Source: Armatimonadota bacterium (GTDB lineage: Bacteria; Armatimonadota; Fimbriimonadia; Fimbriimonadales; Fimbriimonadaceae). From it: a stretch of DNA of 64,000 nt. Made by a program: the position numbers and the translations under genes. Each line of letters opens with the position of its first letter. The stretch's first letter is position 1. Shown in pieces: positions 53,228 through 62,476 of this stretch. The DNA lies in contig JADFMN010000003.1 of NCBI GenBank assembly GCA_022563855.1, positions 186,001 through 250,000 on the forward strand, written 5' to 3'. The notes below the pieces were generated by a model. The model had not been told where the DNA came from and searched no databases. It was given only the letters and a program-made list of their open reading frames with translations.

Positions 53228-53815
53228 TCAACTTGATATGTTGTGCTGGCGCATAAACGTCTCCCATCCCTCGATTGCATCATTGATCAGACTAGACCAT
53301 TTGCAAATTGGTTCCCCGGCTTTGTCTACCACGTCTGCCGTAATTTCAATCCTACATTTCTCCGAGCCAATGACTTGTCCCGACTTCAGGTTTATGCCAA
53401 ATGTCTCACCAGGAGGAACGACACAAGAGCAGCCGATATTCTCCAACCTCGGACTGCGACCCGATCTCTCGGTCCTCGTGAGGGGATACCCGTGCTTGTT
53501 CGCATTGGCAAGATCGATCAGAAGTTGCAAGGCTACGTTCGTGTCGATGAACTCTTCAACCAACTCGCGACGTGCGCCCAGCCGATTCTTGAGGTTATCC
53601 TTCAGGTTTGCCAAGTTTTCATTAATGGAAATAATCACTCGGCTCTTACCTGCCCTGTCTTCGACGCCGTCAAAGGAGATTTTAGCTTCAAATGGCTCTT
53701 TCCCGGGCGTGCCCACTAACTTGACGCGAACGTGTTTTTGCAAGTCGACGTCCGCTCTTTCGTCGATCGCTGAATACAAGCGCTCTAACCTCTCTTCGAT
53801 GCTATTGAAGTCCAC
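53228..53815 (-). CDS. Unrecognised protein beside the Mrr-like nuclease
   Basis: 195 residues, soluble. The helical first half (FNSIEERLERLYSAIDERAD, ENLANLKDNLKNRLGARREL) leads to LQLLIDLANANKHGYPLTRT, where NANKHG recalls helical nuclease-associated domains, followed by a beta-rich end with two Cys (IGCSCVVPPG). It starts 59 bases after the nuclease stop and would share its transcript. Plausible roles are immunity or partner protein to the nuclease. No family can be named. Confidence 0.5.
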   Translation of the reverse strand: MDFNSIEERLERLYSAIDERADVDLQKHVRVKLVGTPGKEPFEAKISFDGVEDRAGKSRVIISINENLANLKDNLKNRLGARRELVEEFIDTNVALQLLIDLANANKHGYPLTRTERSGRSPRLENIGCSCVVPPGETFGINLKSGQVIGSEKCRIEITADVVDKAGEPICKWSSLINDAIEGWETFMRQHNISS

Positions 53816-53874
53816 AACCGAATCCTAGCGCCCTCCCGCAGACAGCCCGACCGGTGCAGTGATTCTACCGTTGA

Positions 53875-54849
53875 TTAATTCCAGCGGAACTGCTTGCGCT
53901 TTGCGACGTGGTCCAATTTTTGCAAGACGGCATCGAGAATTTCGCCCTCCAACCAGCGCTCTATATCTGTCGGCCCAAAAAGCAACATGATCGCCTGACC
54001 CATGCTCTCCCTGGCTCCAACCTCGACCGTTCCAGCGAAACCGGACATGGAAGCAATAATCCCGTATGAGTGCGGCCGGATGGACACGCGATAGAATAAA
54101 TCGGTTACTGCGGGCATACCCACCGGTTTCTTCTCCCACTTGCACGAAACGATGAAGTGGTGCGTGTCGTATTGGATGATGAGGTCATTCTCCTCATTGT
54201 CGGCTTTCACATTCCGTTCGACATCGACGCCGTGCAGATTGCAGGCCCTTTCCATGAGGACTTCGAGCGCGTGGCCCCTCGCTTGTGGCGTGAGCGCTCC
54301 GCCTTTCAGCGTCTCAAATTCGCTCTTTATCGACCGCTCCTCTCGCACCCTCGTGATGTAGCTTAGCCCGTGTCTTGTTAGCTGTACGGTCTGCATTGAG
54401 ACGAAATCGATAACGTCAGCACCGCTCATCAGCAACAGATTTCGGTCCAGCGCGGCCCTGTTGGTCGTTCCACGATTGGCTACTGTCTCCCAGTGGTAGA
54501 AGGCCTCGGGCCCGTCCTCGGCACACATGTCTGCAAGGTTGCCCAGGAATTCGATTCGTGCCTCTCTGTTCTCCGCGATAAGCGCTGAGTCCGCAAGGCC
54601 GTGCTGCTCAACGAACAGCGCCCCTTTTGCTGTCAGTTGCACCGCACGACCAAGCGCCGAGGCTTCTACTAGACCTTCGTACTTGAGGTCGCTGAATACT
54701 CTGTCAAGACCTTCCTTCTTCAACCCCAGCTTTTCAGCGAACTCTCCGTAGTCGAAGAAGCTGGGCTGATAGCCGTGTGAGTTGTACAATTCAGTCAGGA
54801 GTTTCTCGTGCAGTTCCCTTTCTGCGTCAGCCATGCTTAAAGCATACAC
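53875..54849 (-). CDS. Mrr-like restriction endonuclease (PD-(D/E)XK fold)
   Basis: 324 residues. The N-terminal half is winged-helix-like (YGEFAEKLGLKKEGLDRVFS, GRAVQLTAKGALFVEQHG). The C-terminal part holds the nuclease core: ALEVLMERACNLHGVDVERN, DNEENDLIIQYDTHHFIVSC and KWEKKPV, giving Asp, then Cys-Lys in place of E-x-K, as in many Mrr-type enzymes. No methyltransferase is adjacent, which suits a type IV (modification-dependent) enzyme. An ATG at 54834 is an alternative start. It follows pepF by 19 bases. Confidence 0.75.
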   Translation of the reverse strand: MYALSMADAERELHEKLLTELYNSHGYQPSFFDYGEFAEKLGLKKEGLDRVFSDLKYEGLVEASALGRAVQLTAKGALFVEQHGLADSALIAENREARIEFLGNLADMCAEDGPEAFYHWETVANRGTTNRAALDRNLLLMSGADVIDFVSMQTVQLTRHGLSYITRVREERSIKSEFETLKGGALTPQARGHALEVLMERACNLHGVDVERNVKADNEENDLIIQYDTHHFIVSCKWEKKPVGMPAVTDLFYRVSIRPHSYGIIASMSGFAGTVEVGARESMGQAIMLLFGPTDIERWLEGEILDAVLQKLDHVAKRKQFRWN

Positions 54850-54868
54850 GACCTGCGGGCGACTGGCT

Positions 54869-56659
54869 CTACGAGCCGGCCAGCGATTCGAATTCTAGGA
54901 CATCCTCTGCAATCACCCGCAGCGACCCGGCCCAGAATTCCTTTGTCCGGACGTCGATCCCGAATCGGTCGCCTAATTCCGCGGCCGTCGCCATGCCGGT
55001 TGAGGACAGGAGGTCGTCGTAGCGGGCGTGGAAGCCGGAGGGCTCCGCCTGGTACACCGCGTACAGGCCCAGGGAGAACAATTGGCCGAACATGTAGGGG
55101 TAGTTGTAGAACGGGCGCCACGCGTAGTAGTGCGGCTTGACCGCCCACATGTAGGGGTGCAGGAACGCCGGGTCGAGCCCGTCGCCGTACGTCTCGATCT
55201 GCGCGCCGGTCATGATCTCGCAGAACTCCCGCGCCGACAGCTCGCGCTCAGCGCGCTTCTCGAACACCGTCTGCTCGAAGATGAACCGCGAGGTGATGTC
55301 CACCACGACCTGGTTCGCGCCCTGCAAAGACGCCTCCAGAATCGCCATCTTCTCCGCGCCTTCGGTACCCGCAAGAGCGCGCCGCTTGATCACCGTTTCG
55401 CAGAAGATCGACGCCGTCTCGGCCAGCGTCATCGGCGTGCCGGAAGACTGCATCGCAGTGCGGTCTGCGAGGCAAACGTTGTGATAAGCATGCCCCAGCT
55501 CGTGCGCCAGAGTAGACACCGCACTGAACGACGACTTGTAGTTCATCAGAATCCGTGACTCGTCATCGCGCGTGCCCATGCAGAACGCGCCGTCGCGCTT
55601 GCCGGGCCGCGGCTCGACGTCGATCCAGTTCTCACCATAAGACCGCACAGCCAGGTCGCCCATCTTGTCGCTGTACGCCCGGAACCCCTCTTCGACGAAC
55701 GACTGCGCCCGCTCGTAAGTCCACGAACCGCCTTCGCCGACCGGGGCGAACAGATCAAACCAGGGAAGAGCTCCGGAGTTGCCAAGCAAACGAGACTTGG
55801 CCTTCAAATACCGTCGCATCACCGGGAACGAGTCCCGCGCAGCCTCCATCATCGCATCGAGCGTCTCGCGGTCGATGTTGGTGGCGAAAACCGCCTCATC
55901 GAGCACAGTCGACCAGCCGCGCTTGCGGGTGATGAAGTCGCTCTCGTACTTGATCGCGTTCATCGCCGAAGCGATCACTAGCTCGTTCTCCTTCCACGCC
56001 TCGAGCTCTTTCTCGTAGGCAGCCCTCCGCACTGATTGGTCCGCGTCATGGGCAAAGTTGCGCACTGCGCTCACCGGAATACCCTCGCCCTGAAACTCGA
56101 CCTTGATCTGCGAGGCGAAGTTGCCGTACAGCCGCGCCCACGCCGATCCGCCAGCCTCAGAAAGATCCGCAGACAAAGCCTCCTCGTCGGGCGACATCAT
56201 CTTCTCGCTGAGCGTCTTCATGCGGCGCAGCGCGAACTCGTGCGACTCAAGAACATCCGAAGACGGCACAAGCGCATCAAGAGGAAGTCGCCCGACCCAC
56301 GCCGTCAAGCGCGTCGAGAGCTTGTTCATCAGGATGATCGTCGCTTGCAGTTCGCTCTGCTTTGCGAGCGCTACGTCGTCCGAGGAATCGGTTGTGACGA
56401 AGCTGTGGATGTACGATTCAAGGAGCTTGAGCCGGTCGGAAACAGCGTTGACAGCCTCGATCACGCCCTCGACTTCCGCCGCAAGCGACTCGCTCATAGC
56501 GACGTCGTCACCGGCCAGCACGCCGACCCGGTCATACAGCCGCTCCAAGTCGAGCGCCTGCTCGCGCAGGTCGGTCAGCGCCTGACGAAAGTCGGGCGAA
56601 TCGATGCCGGGAAAGTAGGGAGTAACGTCCCAGCGCGGAAGTTTCGTAATCGTGCTCAT
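54869..56659 (-). CDS. pepF: Oligoendopeptidase F-type M3 peptidase
   Basis: 596 residues from the ATG at 56657-56659 (MSTITKLPRWDVTPYFPGID); the frame extends 31 codons farther but without family similarity. Zinc motif LAHELGHAYHN with the third Glu in MTLAETASIFCETV. Helical N-domain (LDRLYDRVGVLAGDDVAMSE). It cleaves short peptides in the cytoplasm. Its minus-strand transcript would run into the nuclease gene. It is divergent from the Lrp gene. Confidence 0.93.
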   Translation of the reverse strand: MSTITKLPRWDVTPYFPGIDSPDFRQALTDLREQALDLERLYDRVGVLAGDDVAMSESLAAEVEGVIEAVNAVSDRLKLLESYIHSFVTTDSSDDVALAKQSELQATIILMNKLSTRLTAWVGRLPLDALVPSSDVLESHEFALRRMKTLSEKMMSPDEEALSADLSEAGGSAWARLYGNFASQIKVEFQGEGIPVSAVRNFAHDADQSVRRAAYEKELEAWKENELVIASAMNAIKYESDFITRKRGWSTVLDEAVFATNIDRETLDAMMEAARDSFPVMRRYLKAKSRLLGNSGALPWFDLFAPVGEGGSWTYERAQSFVEEGFRAYSDKMGDLAVRSYGENWIDVEPRPGKRDGAFCMGTRDDESRILMNYKSSFSAVSTLAHELGHAYHNVCLADRTAMQSSGTPMTLAETASIFCETVIKRRALAGTEGAEKMAILEASLQGANQVVVDITSRFIFEQTVFEKRAERELSAREFCEIMTGAQIETYGDGLDPAFLHPYMWAVKPHYYAWRPFYNYPYMFGQLFSLGLYAVYQAEPSGFHARYDDLLSSTGMATAAELGDRFGIDVRTKEFWAGSLRVIAEDVLEFESLAGS

Positions 56660-56763
56660 TGTATCAAAGCCTAATAAATATCTGTTCGTACAGTATTTCT
56701 TGCTGAGCAATTCGCCAAAAGGCTGGTTGTTGCCCATCGCACCGAATATCATGAGGAAATCCC

Positions 56764-57228
56764 ATGAGAGATTCGTTCGACGAAGTAGACCTCAGCATCC
56801 TGCGCCTGCTGCAAGAGAACGGCCGCATCACAAATGCCGAGCTAGCCCGCCGCGTTGGCCTATCGCCGCCGTCTGTGCTCCAGCGAGTCAGAAAGCTCGA
56901 AGACCAAAAGCTGATCACAGGATACACCGCTTTGCTCAACAGGGAGGCCATGGGGTTCGGATTGGTCGTGATCGCGATGGTCAGTTTGGCGCTGCACCAG
57001 GAGCAGGCGATCGATCGATTCAGAAAAGCGGTCAGGTCGATTCCAGAGGTTTTGGAGTGCCTGCACGTCAGCGGAGACTTCGACTTTTTGCTGAAGATCG
57101 TCGTGAAGGACATGAAGGCGTACGAAAAGTTCATCCGCGAGAAGCTGAGCGCGATCAAGGGCGTCGGCAAGATACAGAGCTGCTTCGTCTTGGCTGAGAA
57201 CAAACAGACCACGGAGCTGCCGATTTAG
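56764..57228 (+). CDS. Lrp/AsnC-family transcription regulator
   Basis: 154 residues. N-terminal helix-turn-helix (DEVDLSILRLLQENGRITNA, ELARRVGLSPPSVLQRVRKL) and the RAM ligand-binding domain (CLHVSGDFDFLLKIVVKD, GVGKIQSCFVL). GAGGAAAT precedes the ATG. It is divergent from pepF, with 104 bases between them, and upstream of an acetyltransferase and a Cys/Met PLP enzyme, so these may be its targets. The ligand, typically an amino acid, is unknown. Confidence 0.92.
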   Translation: MRDSFDEVDLSILRLLQENGRITNAELARRVGLSPPSVLQRVRKLEDQKLITGYTALLNREAMGFGLVVIAMVSLALHQEQAIDRFRKAVRSIPEVLECLHVSGDFDFLLKIVVKDMKAYEKFIREKLSAIKGVGKIQSCFVLAENKQTTELPI

Positions 57229-57235
57229 ATCTTCG

Positions 57236-58387
57236 ATGTCTTTTATCAGCAAGAGAGTAGAGACAGCGGCGGAAACCGCGGAGCTGCACAGAATATGGTC
57301 GTGGGTCTGGAGCTCTGAGGCGCCGTCGTCTGACGATCCGCTGTCGGAGCCTGATCCTGGAGAGATCAGGATGCTTGGCGAGCTGGATGGCGTCGCGGTC
57401 TGCGGGCTGAAGGTGCACGATTATCTCGTCGCTCGCGGCAGTGCGGATTTGCGCTGTGGCGGGGTCGGTGCGGTGGCGACGATGCCGGAAGCGAGGGGCA
57501 AAGGTTGCGCGAACCAGATCATGGTCGATGCGCTGCGCGAAATGCGCGAGGCGGGGCACGTGATCTCAAATCTGTACGCGTTTCGCGAACCGTTCTATCG
57601 AAACGCCGGATACGCGACGTGCGGTTGGCGATGGCGGATCAAGGCGCCGCAAAGCCGCTTAGCGAAGACCGAACAGCGTTTAGACGCGCGGCAGTTGATG
57701 CCCGACGAGATCCAGCAAGTCGACGAATGCTACACGAAGTTCGTGCGGACGTTCTCCGGCTCTGTGTTGAGAACGGACCATCAATGGAAGAGTCGTTTGC
57801 CGAAGAAGTTGCCGATGATCTACGCCGTCGGCGATCCGATCGAGGCGTACGCTTGGGTGAAGCTCAAGGACTTCTGGGGCGACGTCGAGGTCGGAGAGCT
57901 GGCGTGGAGCTCAGTTGCCGGCTACGACAGCATCATGGCCGTCTTGCGCAACCTGGCGGTCAATCAGAGCCACGTCGTCTGGCGCGAGCCGCCGAGCAGT
58001 TCTCTGCTGACCAGCAATCTTGATCAAGGCGTCGAGATGAAGTTGGACGAGCCGACCATGTACCGCGTGCTCGATGTTCCGGGTGCGCTTGCGGGGCTGG
58101 CGCCCGAAAGCACCGGCGCGTTCTCCATCGAGGTTTCAGACGAGCTGCTGCCGGAGAATCGGGGGCCGTGGCGGGTTGCGTTTTCTCCCGACGGCGTATG
58201 CGTTGAGGCGTGCGACAGCGCAGACCTCGCGATGGATATTCGCCAGTTTTCGCAAGCCCTGATGGGCCAGCCGAGCGTAATAGAAATCGCGAGGGCGGGG
58301 CTTCTGGAGGCGAAGAGCGAGGCGGTCGTCGATGAAGCTGCGAAGCTTCTCACCGCGATGCCGGTCTGCTGCATGGAGTTCTTTTAG
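57236..58387 (+). CDS. Eis-like GNAT acetyltransferase
   Basis: 383 residues in three parts: an N-terminal GNAT domain with GGVGAVATMPEARGKGCANQ IMVDAL as acetyl-CoA site, a second degenerate GNAT domain (AYAWVKLKDFWGDVEVGELA) and a C-terminal sterol-carrier-like domain (ALAGLAPESTGAFSIEVSD). This is the Eis/GCN5-hexamer layout, known for acetylating aminoglycosides and other amines. It follows the Lrp gene by 7 bases and precedes the PLP enzyme by 2, so all three form one operon. Confidence 0.85.
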   Translation: MSFISKRVETAAETAELHRIWSWVWSSEAPSSDDPLSEPDPGEIRMLGELDGVAVCGLKVHDYLVARGSADLRCGGVGAVATMPEARGKGCANQIMVDALREMREAGHVISNLYAFREPFYRNAGYATCGWRWRIKAPQSRLAKTEQRLDARQLMPDEIQQVDECYTKFVRTFSGSVLRTDHQWKSRLPKKLPMIYAVGDPIEAYAWVKLKDFWGDVEVGELAWSSVAGYDSIMAVLRNLAVNQSHVVWREPPSSSLLTSNLDQGVEMKLDEPTMYRVLDVPGALAGLAPESTGAFSIEVSDELLPENRGPWRVAFSPDGVCVEACDSADLAMDIRQFSQALMGQPSVIEIARAGLLEAKSEAVVDEAAKLLTAMPVCCMEFF

Positions 58388-58389
58388 AG

Positions 58390-59544
58390 ATGAGCAAAAC
58401 CGATCTAGATCTCGACACGTTGATGGTGTTTCTCGGGTCGCGGCCGGAGCCGTTGCACGGTGCAGTCATTCCGCCGATCTATCAGTCGAGCACGTTTGCG
58501 CAGCAGGCGCCCGGCGAATACGGCGAGTACGACTACACGCGCACCGACAACCCGACGCGCACCGTCTTGCAACAGACGCTTGCCGCGCTTGAGGGTGCGC
58601 AGTACGGTCTGGCGTTCAGCTCTGGGATGGCCGCTGTCGATGCGATCATGAGCCTGTTGAAATCGGGCGACCACATGCTTGCGGTCGACGACATCTACGG
58701 CGGTACGTACCGGTTTATCGTCGATGTGCTGATCCCGCGCGGGATCGAAGTTGACTTCGTCGATATGAAAGACGAGGGGAACGTGCGCCGGACGATCAAG
58801 CCTAATACGCGCATGATCTGGTTCGAGTCGCCGACAAACCCGCTGCTCAACCTGATCGACATCGAGATGATCGTGGCGGTTGCTCGCGAGCACGAGTTGA
58901 TCTCGGCTATCGACAACACGTTCTTGCCGTACTACCAGCAGCCGCTCGCGCTCGGGGTCGACCTTGTCATGCACTCGTTGACGAAGTACATCAACGGCCA
59001 CTCCGACGTGATCATGGGCTGCTTGATGACGAACGACGACGGGCTTTATGAGAAACTCAAGAACCTTCAGAACGCGATGGGCGGTACGCCGTCTCCGTTC
59101 GACTGCTTTCTGGTGCAGCGCGGCATGAAGACGCTTCCGATCAGGATGCAGCGGCACGAACAGAACGCTCGCGCGGTTGCTGAGTTCCTCGCACAACACA
59201 ACCGGGTTGAAGAGGTGCTGTACCCCGGTTTGAAAACCCATCCGCAGCACGAACTCGCGTGCAAACAAGCGACAGGGTTCGGGGGCGTTCTTTCGTTTCG
59301 TTTGGCGGCAGATATGGCCGGGACAGCGAAGTTCCTACAGGCAACAAACCTGTTCGTCCTCGCGGTCTCCCTCGGCGGCGTCGAGAGCCTGATTGAGCAG
59401 CCGTCGACGATGACCCACTACGAAATGCCTGCCGAAGTCAGGGAGTCCGTCGGGATCACGGACAGCCTGATTCGCGTCTCCGTCGGGATCGAGTCGGCCG
59501 ACGACCTGATCGCGGATTTGGACCAGGCGTTGGACTGTATTTGA
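58390..59544 (+). CDS. Cystathionine gamma-synthase/lyase family PLP enzyme
   Basis: 384 residues of the Cys/Met metabolism fold I group. PLP Lys in MHSLTKYINGHSDVIMG, substrate region YDYTRTDNPTRTVLQQTLAA, SSGMAAVDAIMSLL, and the closing GGVESLIEQPSTMTHYEMP. It could be MetB, MetC or MegL/CGL; sequence by eye does not decide. In an operon with an Lrp regulator and an acetyltransferase. Confidence 0.92.
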   Translation: MSKTDLDLDTLMVFLGSRPEPLHGAVIPPIYQSSTFAQQAPGEYGEYDYTRTDNPTRTVLQQTLAALEGAQYGLAFSSGMAAVDAIMSLLKSGDHMLAVDDIYGGTYRFIVDVLIPRGIEVDFVDMKDEGNVRRTIKPNTRMIWFESPTNPLLNLIDIEMIVAVAREHELISAIDNTFLPYYQQPLALGVDLVMHSLTKYINGHSDVIMGCLMTNDDGLYEKLKNLQNAMGGTPSPFDCFLVQRGMKTLPIRMQRHEQNARAVAEFLAQHNRVEEVLYPGLKTHPQHELACKQATGFGGVLSFRLAADMAGTAKFLQATNLFVLAVSLGGVESLIEQPSTMTHYEMPAEVRESVGITDSLIRVSVGIESADDLIADLDQALDCI

Positions 59545-59626
59545 TCCGTTGCCGTGACTTTCAGCACCGTGCGGTGTGATTGCTGAACTTCAAGCGTCAG
59601 AATGGTGGAGAACAGGTGTCAAAACG

Positions 59627-60577
59627 ATGTCCGAATTGCGACTGCCGGCTTTAGCGCTGTTACTTTCTTGCTTGACGACCGCGTTTGCACAGGTAGATGC
59701 TGAGCGGGTCGTTGCCACCGTGAACGGAGAGCCGATAACCGGCCGCATCTATTACGCGCGAATGGAGGTGCTGCCTGGTGTCGGGCAGATCGGCCCCGGC
59801 AACAGCTTCGTCCCGATCGTCCCAGGGTATTTGACGCTCCAAAGAATCATCGACGAGATGCTCCTGGTCCAACTTGCTGAGGAGCGCGGCGTCGCCCCAA
59901 CCGAGGCCGAGATCGATGCAGAGATAGAGTTGCGCATGGAGGAGGACCCGGATGTGATCGCGCAGTTGCTGGCGCTCGGATTCACCGAGGCCGACTACCG
60001 GTACAACGTGATTCTGCAATTATCGCAGTTCAAGATCGAATCGCAGGGCATCACGATCACCGACTTTCAGGTGGAGAAGCAGTACGAGGGCAACCGCCTA
60101 AACTACACGCTGCCAAAGCGCTACCATCTCCGGCTGCTCCGAGTCGACAGCGAGGACGCGAAGCCGGCAGCCGATGCAGCATTGGCCGAGGGGAAGTCGT
60201 TCGAAGACGTCGCCACAGAGTTCAGCAGCGACATTTCCCGGTTCCAGGGCGGCGACATCGGTCAAATAGCAGAACGGGATATGCAGCCAGTCGTTCGAGA
60301 CGCGCTCTTGGAAACGCTCGAAGGCGGGGTTACCAAGTGGCTGAATCAAGGCGGCGTCTGGCTGAGGTTTAAGATCGAAGAGATCCTGCCAGCCGAAACG
60401 CTAGAGTTGGACGAGAGGCTGAGGCGGCGAATCAGGGAACAGATGATGCTCGAGAGCGGGCGTGCGAAGAACAACATCCTCTTGCTCATGCGTGAGATTA
60501 GGAAGAAGGCCGTTCTCGATTTCAAAGGCCATCCTTTCGCCGACGAACTGACGGAACACTTTAAGATCGGTGGTTGA
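59627..60577 (+). CDS. Exported parvulin-type peptidyl-prolyl isomerase
   Basis: 316 residues from ATG 59627 (MSELRLPALALLLSCLTTAF); the open frame begins 17 codons earlier. SurA/PrsA-like layout: chaperone helices (VDAERVVATVNGEPITGRIY, RIIDEMLLVQLAEERGVAPT) and a parvulin domain (YHLRLLRVDSEDAKPAADAA, FEDVATEFSSDISRFQGGDI). It would assist folding of exported proteins. The stop overlaps the mazG start by 8 bases. Confidence 0.85.
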   Translation: MSELRLPALALLLSCLTTAFAQVDAERVVATVNGEPITGRIYYARMEVLPGVGQIGPGNSFVPIVPGYLTLQRIIDEMLLVQLAEERGVAPTEAEIDAEIELRMEEDPDVIAQLLALGFTEADYRYNVILQLSQFKIESQGITITDFQVEKQYEGNRLNYTLPKRYHLRLLRVDSEDAKPAADAALAEGKSFEDVATEFSSDISRFQGGDIGQIAERDMQPVVRDALLETLEGGVTKWLNQGGVWLRFKIEEILPAETLELDERLRRRIREQMMLESGRAKNNILLLMREIRKKAVLDFKGHPFADELTEHFKIGG

Positions 60578-61622
60578 TGCCGCACAGGCCCTGCGGTCGC
60601 TCGACTTGGAGGGCAGCTACCAAGTCCATACCGCGCCACAGCTGCTGTCCATCGATCAGAGAGCGCATCAGGTTTTCTGCGGATTTGGCGGACACGAGTC
60701 GGAGTTGCATGCAGCGCTTAGACGTCGGTTTCCTGGCACGCACTCCATTTGGCTGTGCGCGGCGGACGGCGTTCGCTCGCAGATCACCGTCGCGGACCTA
60801 GAGACGACTCTCATTTTGGATCGGCAAGTCGTAGTGTCGGCGGTTGAAAGCGATCATGCCGGGGGGCTGTACGGGTTGGTCTGGGTCGTGGACCGCCTGC
60901 TCGGCCCCGGCGGGTGTCCGTGGGATCAAGAGCAAACGCACGAGTCGTTGAAAAAGCACTTGGTGGAAGAGGTGTACGAACTGATCGACGCGATTGACAG
61001 ACAGGACGAGCACGGAATGAAAGAGGAGCTCGGCGACGTTCTGCTACAGCCGATCATGCACGCGCAGATGCAGTCTCTCGCTGGCAACTGGCACATCGAC
61101 GACGTGGCTGCGGACATCACGGAGAAGTTGATCAGACGGCATCCACACGTGTTCGGCGAGGGCGACGCCAAGACTTCGGATGACGTGCTTCAGCACTGGG
61201 ATCGGATCAAGAGCGAAGAGAAGGGGGGCGAAAGCCGCTCTGTGCTCGGGGGAGTGCCGCAGGCGATGCCGGCGCTCCTGCGGGCGCACGAACTCAGCGT
61301 GCGCGCTGCAAGGGCAGGGTTCGAGTGGCCGGATATTGATTCTGTTTGGAAGAAGTTTGACGAAGAGCGAAACGAGTTGCGCGGTGCCATCCAGTCGGGT
61401 GAAGACGAATCGATCACCGACGAGGTCGGCGACCTTCTGTTTACGGTCGTCAACCTCGCGCGGTGGCTTGGAGTCGAGCCGGAAGACGCGCTGCGCAGGA
61501 TGCTCGATCGGTTTGCCGCGCGGTTTGCATGGATGGAGAGATCAGCCCAACGGCAGCTGGCCGATCTGTCGGCAGAGGAATGGGATAAGCTCTGGGAGAG
61601 CGCGAAGAAGGAAGCTTTATGA
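60570..61622 (+). CDS. mazG: MazG nucleotide pyrophosphohydrolase with half a YabN-type methylase domain
   Basis: 350 residues. Two tandem MazG domains: CPWDQEQTHESLKKHLVEEV, ELIDAIDRQD, KEELGDVLLQ and a second one with RNELRGAIQSGEDESITDEV GDLLFTVVNL. They hydrolyse NTPs, guarding against aberrant nucleotides and controlling ppGpp in E. coli. Residues 1-95 (TAPQLLSIDQRAHQVFCGFG, RRRFPGTHSIWLCAADGVRS, ITVADLETTLILDR) match the C-terminal half of the tetrapyrrole-methylase domain of Bacillus YabN, without its SAM-binding half. GTG start inside the parvulin gene. Confidence 0.88.
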   Translation: MVDAAQALRSLDLEGSYQVHTAPQLLSIDQRAHQVFCGFGGHESELHAALRRRFPGTHSIWLCAADGVRSQITVADLETTLILDRQVVVSAVESDHAGGLYGLVWVVDRLLGPGGCPWDQEQTHESLKKHLVEEVYELIDAIDRQDEHGMKEELGDVLLQPIMHAQMQSLAGNWHIDDVAADITEKLIRRHPHVFGEGDAKTSDDVLQHWDRIKSEEKGGESRSVLGGVPQAMPALLRAHELSVRAARAGFEWPDIDSVWKKFDEERNELRGAIQSGEDESITDEVGDLLFTVVNLARWLGVEPEDALRRMLDRFAARFAWMERSAQRQLADLSAEEWDKLWESAKKEAL

Positions 61623-62476
61623 AGATGACCTCAAGATGCACGATCGTTGCAGCCCTGACAGTTGTTGCAGCAACGGCGAGCGCATGGAGCGACGCTGGGC
61701 ACGGGGCGATCGTATTTCTTGCGTACAGGCACCTAACGCCCGAGGTGCGAGCCAAGGTCGATGTACTTCTAAAGGTCGGCGTCGATAAGAAGTACGCGCC
61801 GTTGGAGATGGCCGCGATCTGGGCCGACGCGACGCGTACAGACGAGAACGGCCCGTGGCACTACATCAACGTGCACTTTCGCACCGACGGCAAACCGGTC
61901 ACGAATCAGGCCTTAGAGGAGAACGTCGTTTGGGCGATCGATCGATTTACGAAACAGTTGGCCGATGCCACGTTGACAGAAGAGCAACGCGCTGATGCTC
62001 TTCGCTACGTCCTCCATTTTGTCGGCGACGCGCACCAGCCGCTGCACAACGTGGCCAGGGACACAGAGAGATATCCGAACGGCGACCGAGGTGGCAACGA
62101 ATTTGCGATCAAGCCTGGGAACGGGCTACCGAGCTGGACGACTAACCTTCATCGGGTTTGGGATTCGGGATGCGGAGCGTTCGCGCTGCCGATGAGGGCG
62201 GGGGAAGAAGGCTTCGTCGAACGAGCGGAAGAGTTGGCGGACGTCCTCGCCGGATTTCATGCTCGCGAGGACCTCGATGCGGACGTACGAAACCTCGATC
62301 CGAAGGCTTGGATTCGCGTAGGCTCGGCGATTGCGATTACGTCGGCGTACGTCACGGAGGAGGGCGGTACGCCAAGCACTCTGTATCTCAGGAGCGGACA
62401 GAGAATCTGTATGCGCCGAGCGGCGTTGGCGGCGTATCGCCTAGCGGAAATCTTAAATATCGCGCTTGCGGATTAA
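61619..62476 (+). CDS. Secreted S1/P1-type nuclease
   Basis: 285 residues with a signal peptide (MTSRCTIVAALTVVAATASA) cleaved before Trp, which is the first zinc ligand of this family (WSDAGHGAIVFLAYRHLTP). Other ligands lie in IWADATRTDENGPWHYINVH, LHFVGDAHQPLHNV, GDRGGNEF and NLHRVWDSG. Three-zinc nuclease for single-stranded DNA and RNA outside the cytoplasm. ATGA overlap with mazG, and four-base convergent overlap with murQ. Probably nutrient scavenging. Confidence 0.93.
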   Translation: MKMTSRCTIVAALTVVAATASAWSDAGHGAIVFLAYRHLTPEVRAKVDVLLKVGVDKKYAPLEMAAIWADATRTDENGPWHYINVHFRTDGKPVTNQALEENVVWAIDRFTKQLADATLTEEQRADALRYVLHFVGDAHQPLHNVARDTERYPNGDRGGNEFAIKPGNGLPSWTTNLHRVWDSGCGAFALPMRAGEEGFVERAEELADVLAGFHAREDLDADVRNLDPKAWIRVGSAIAITSAYVTEEGGTPSTLYLRSGQRICMRRAALAAYRLAEILNIALAD

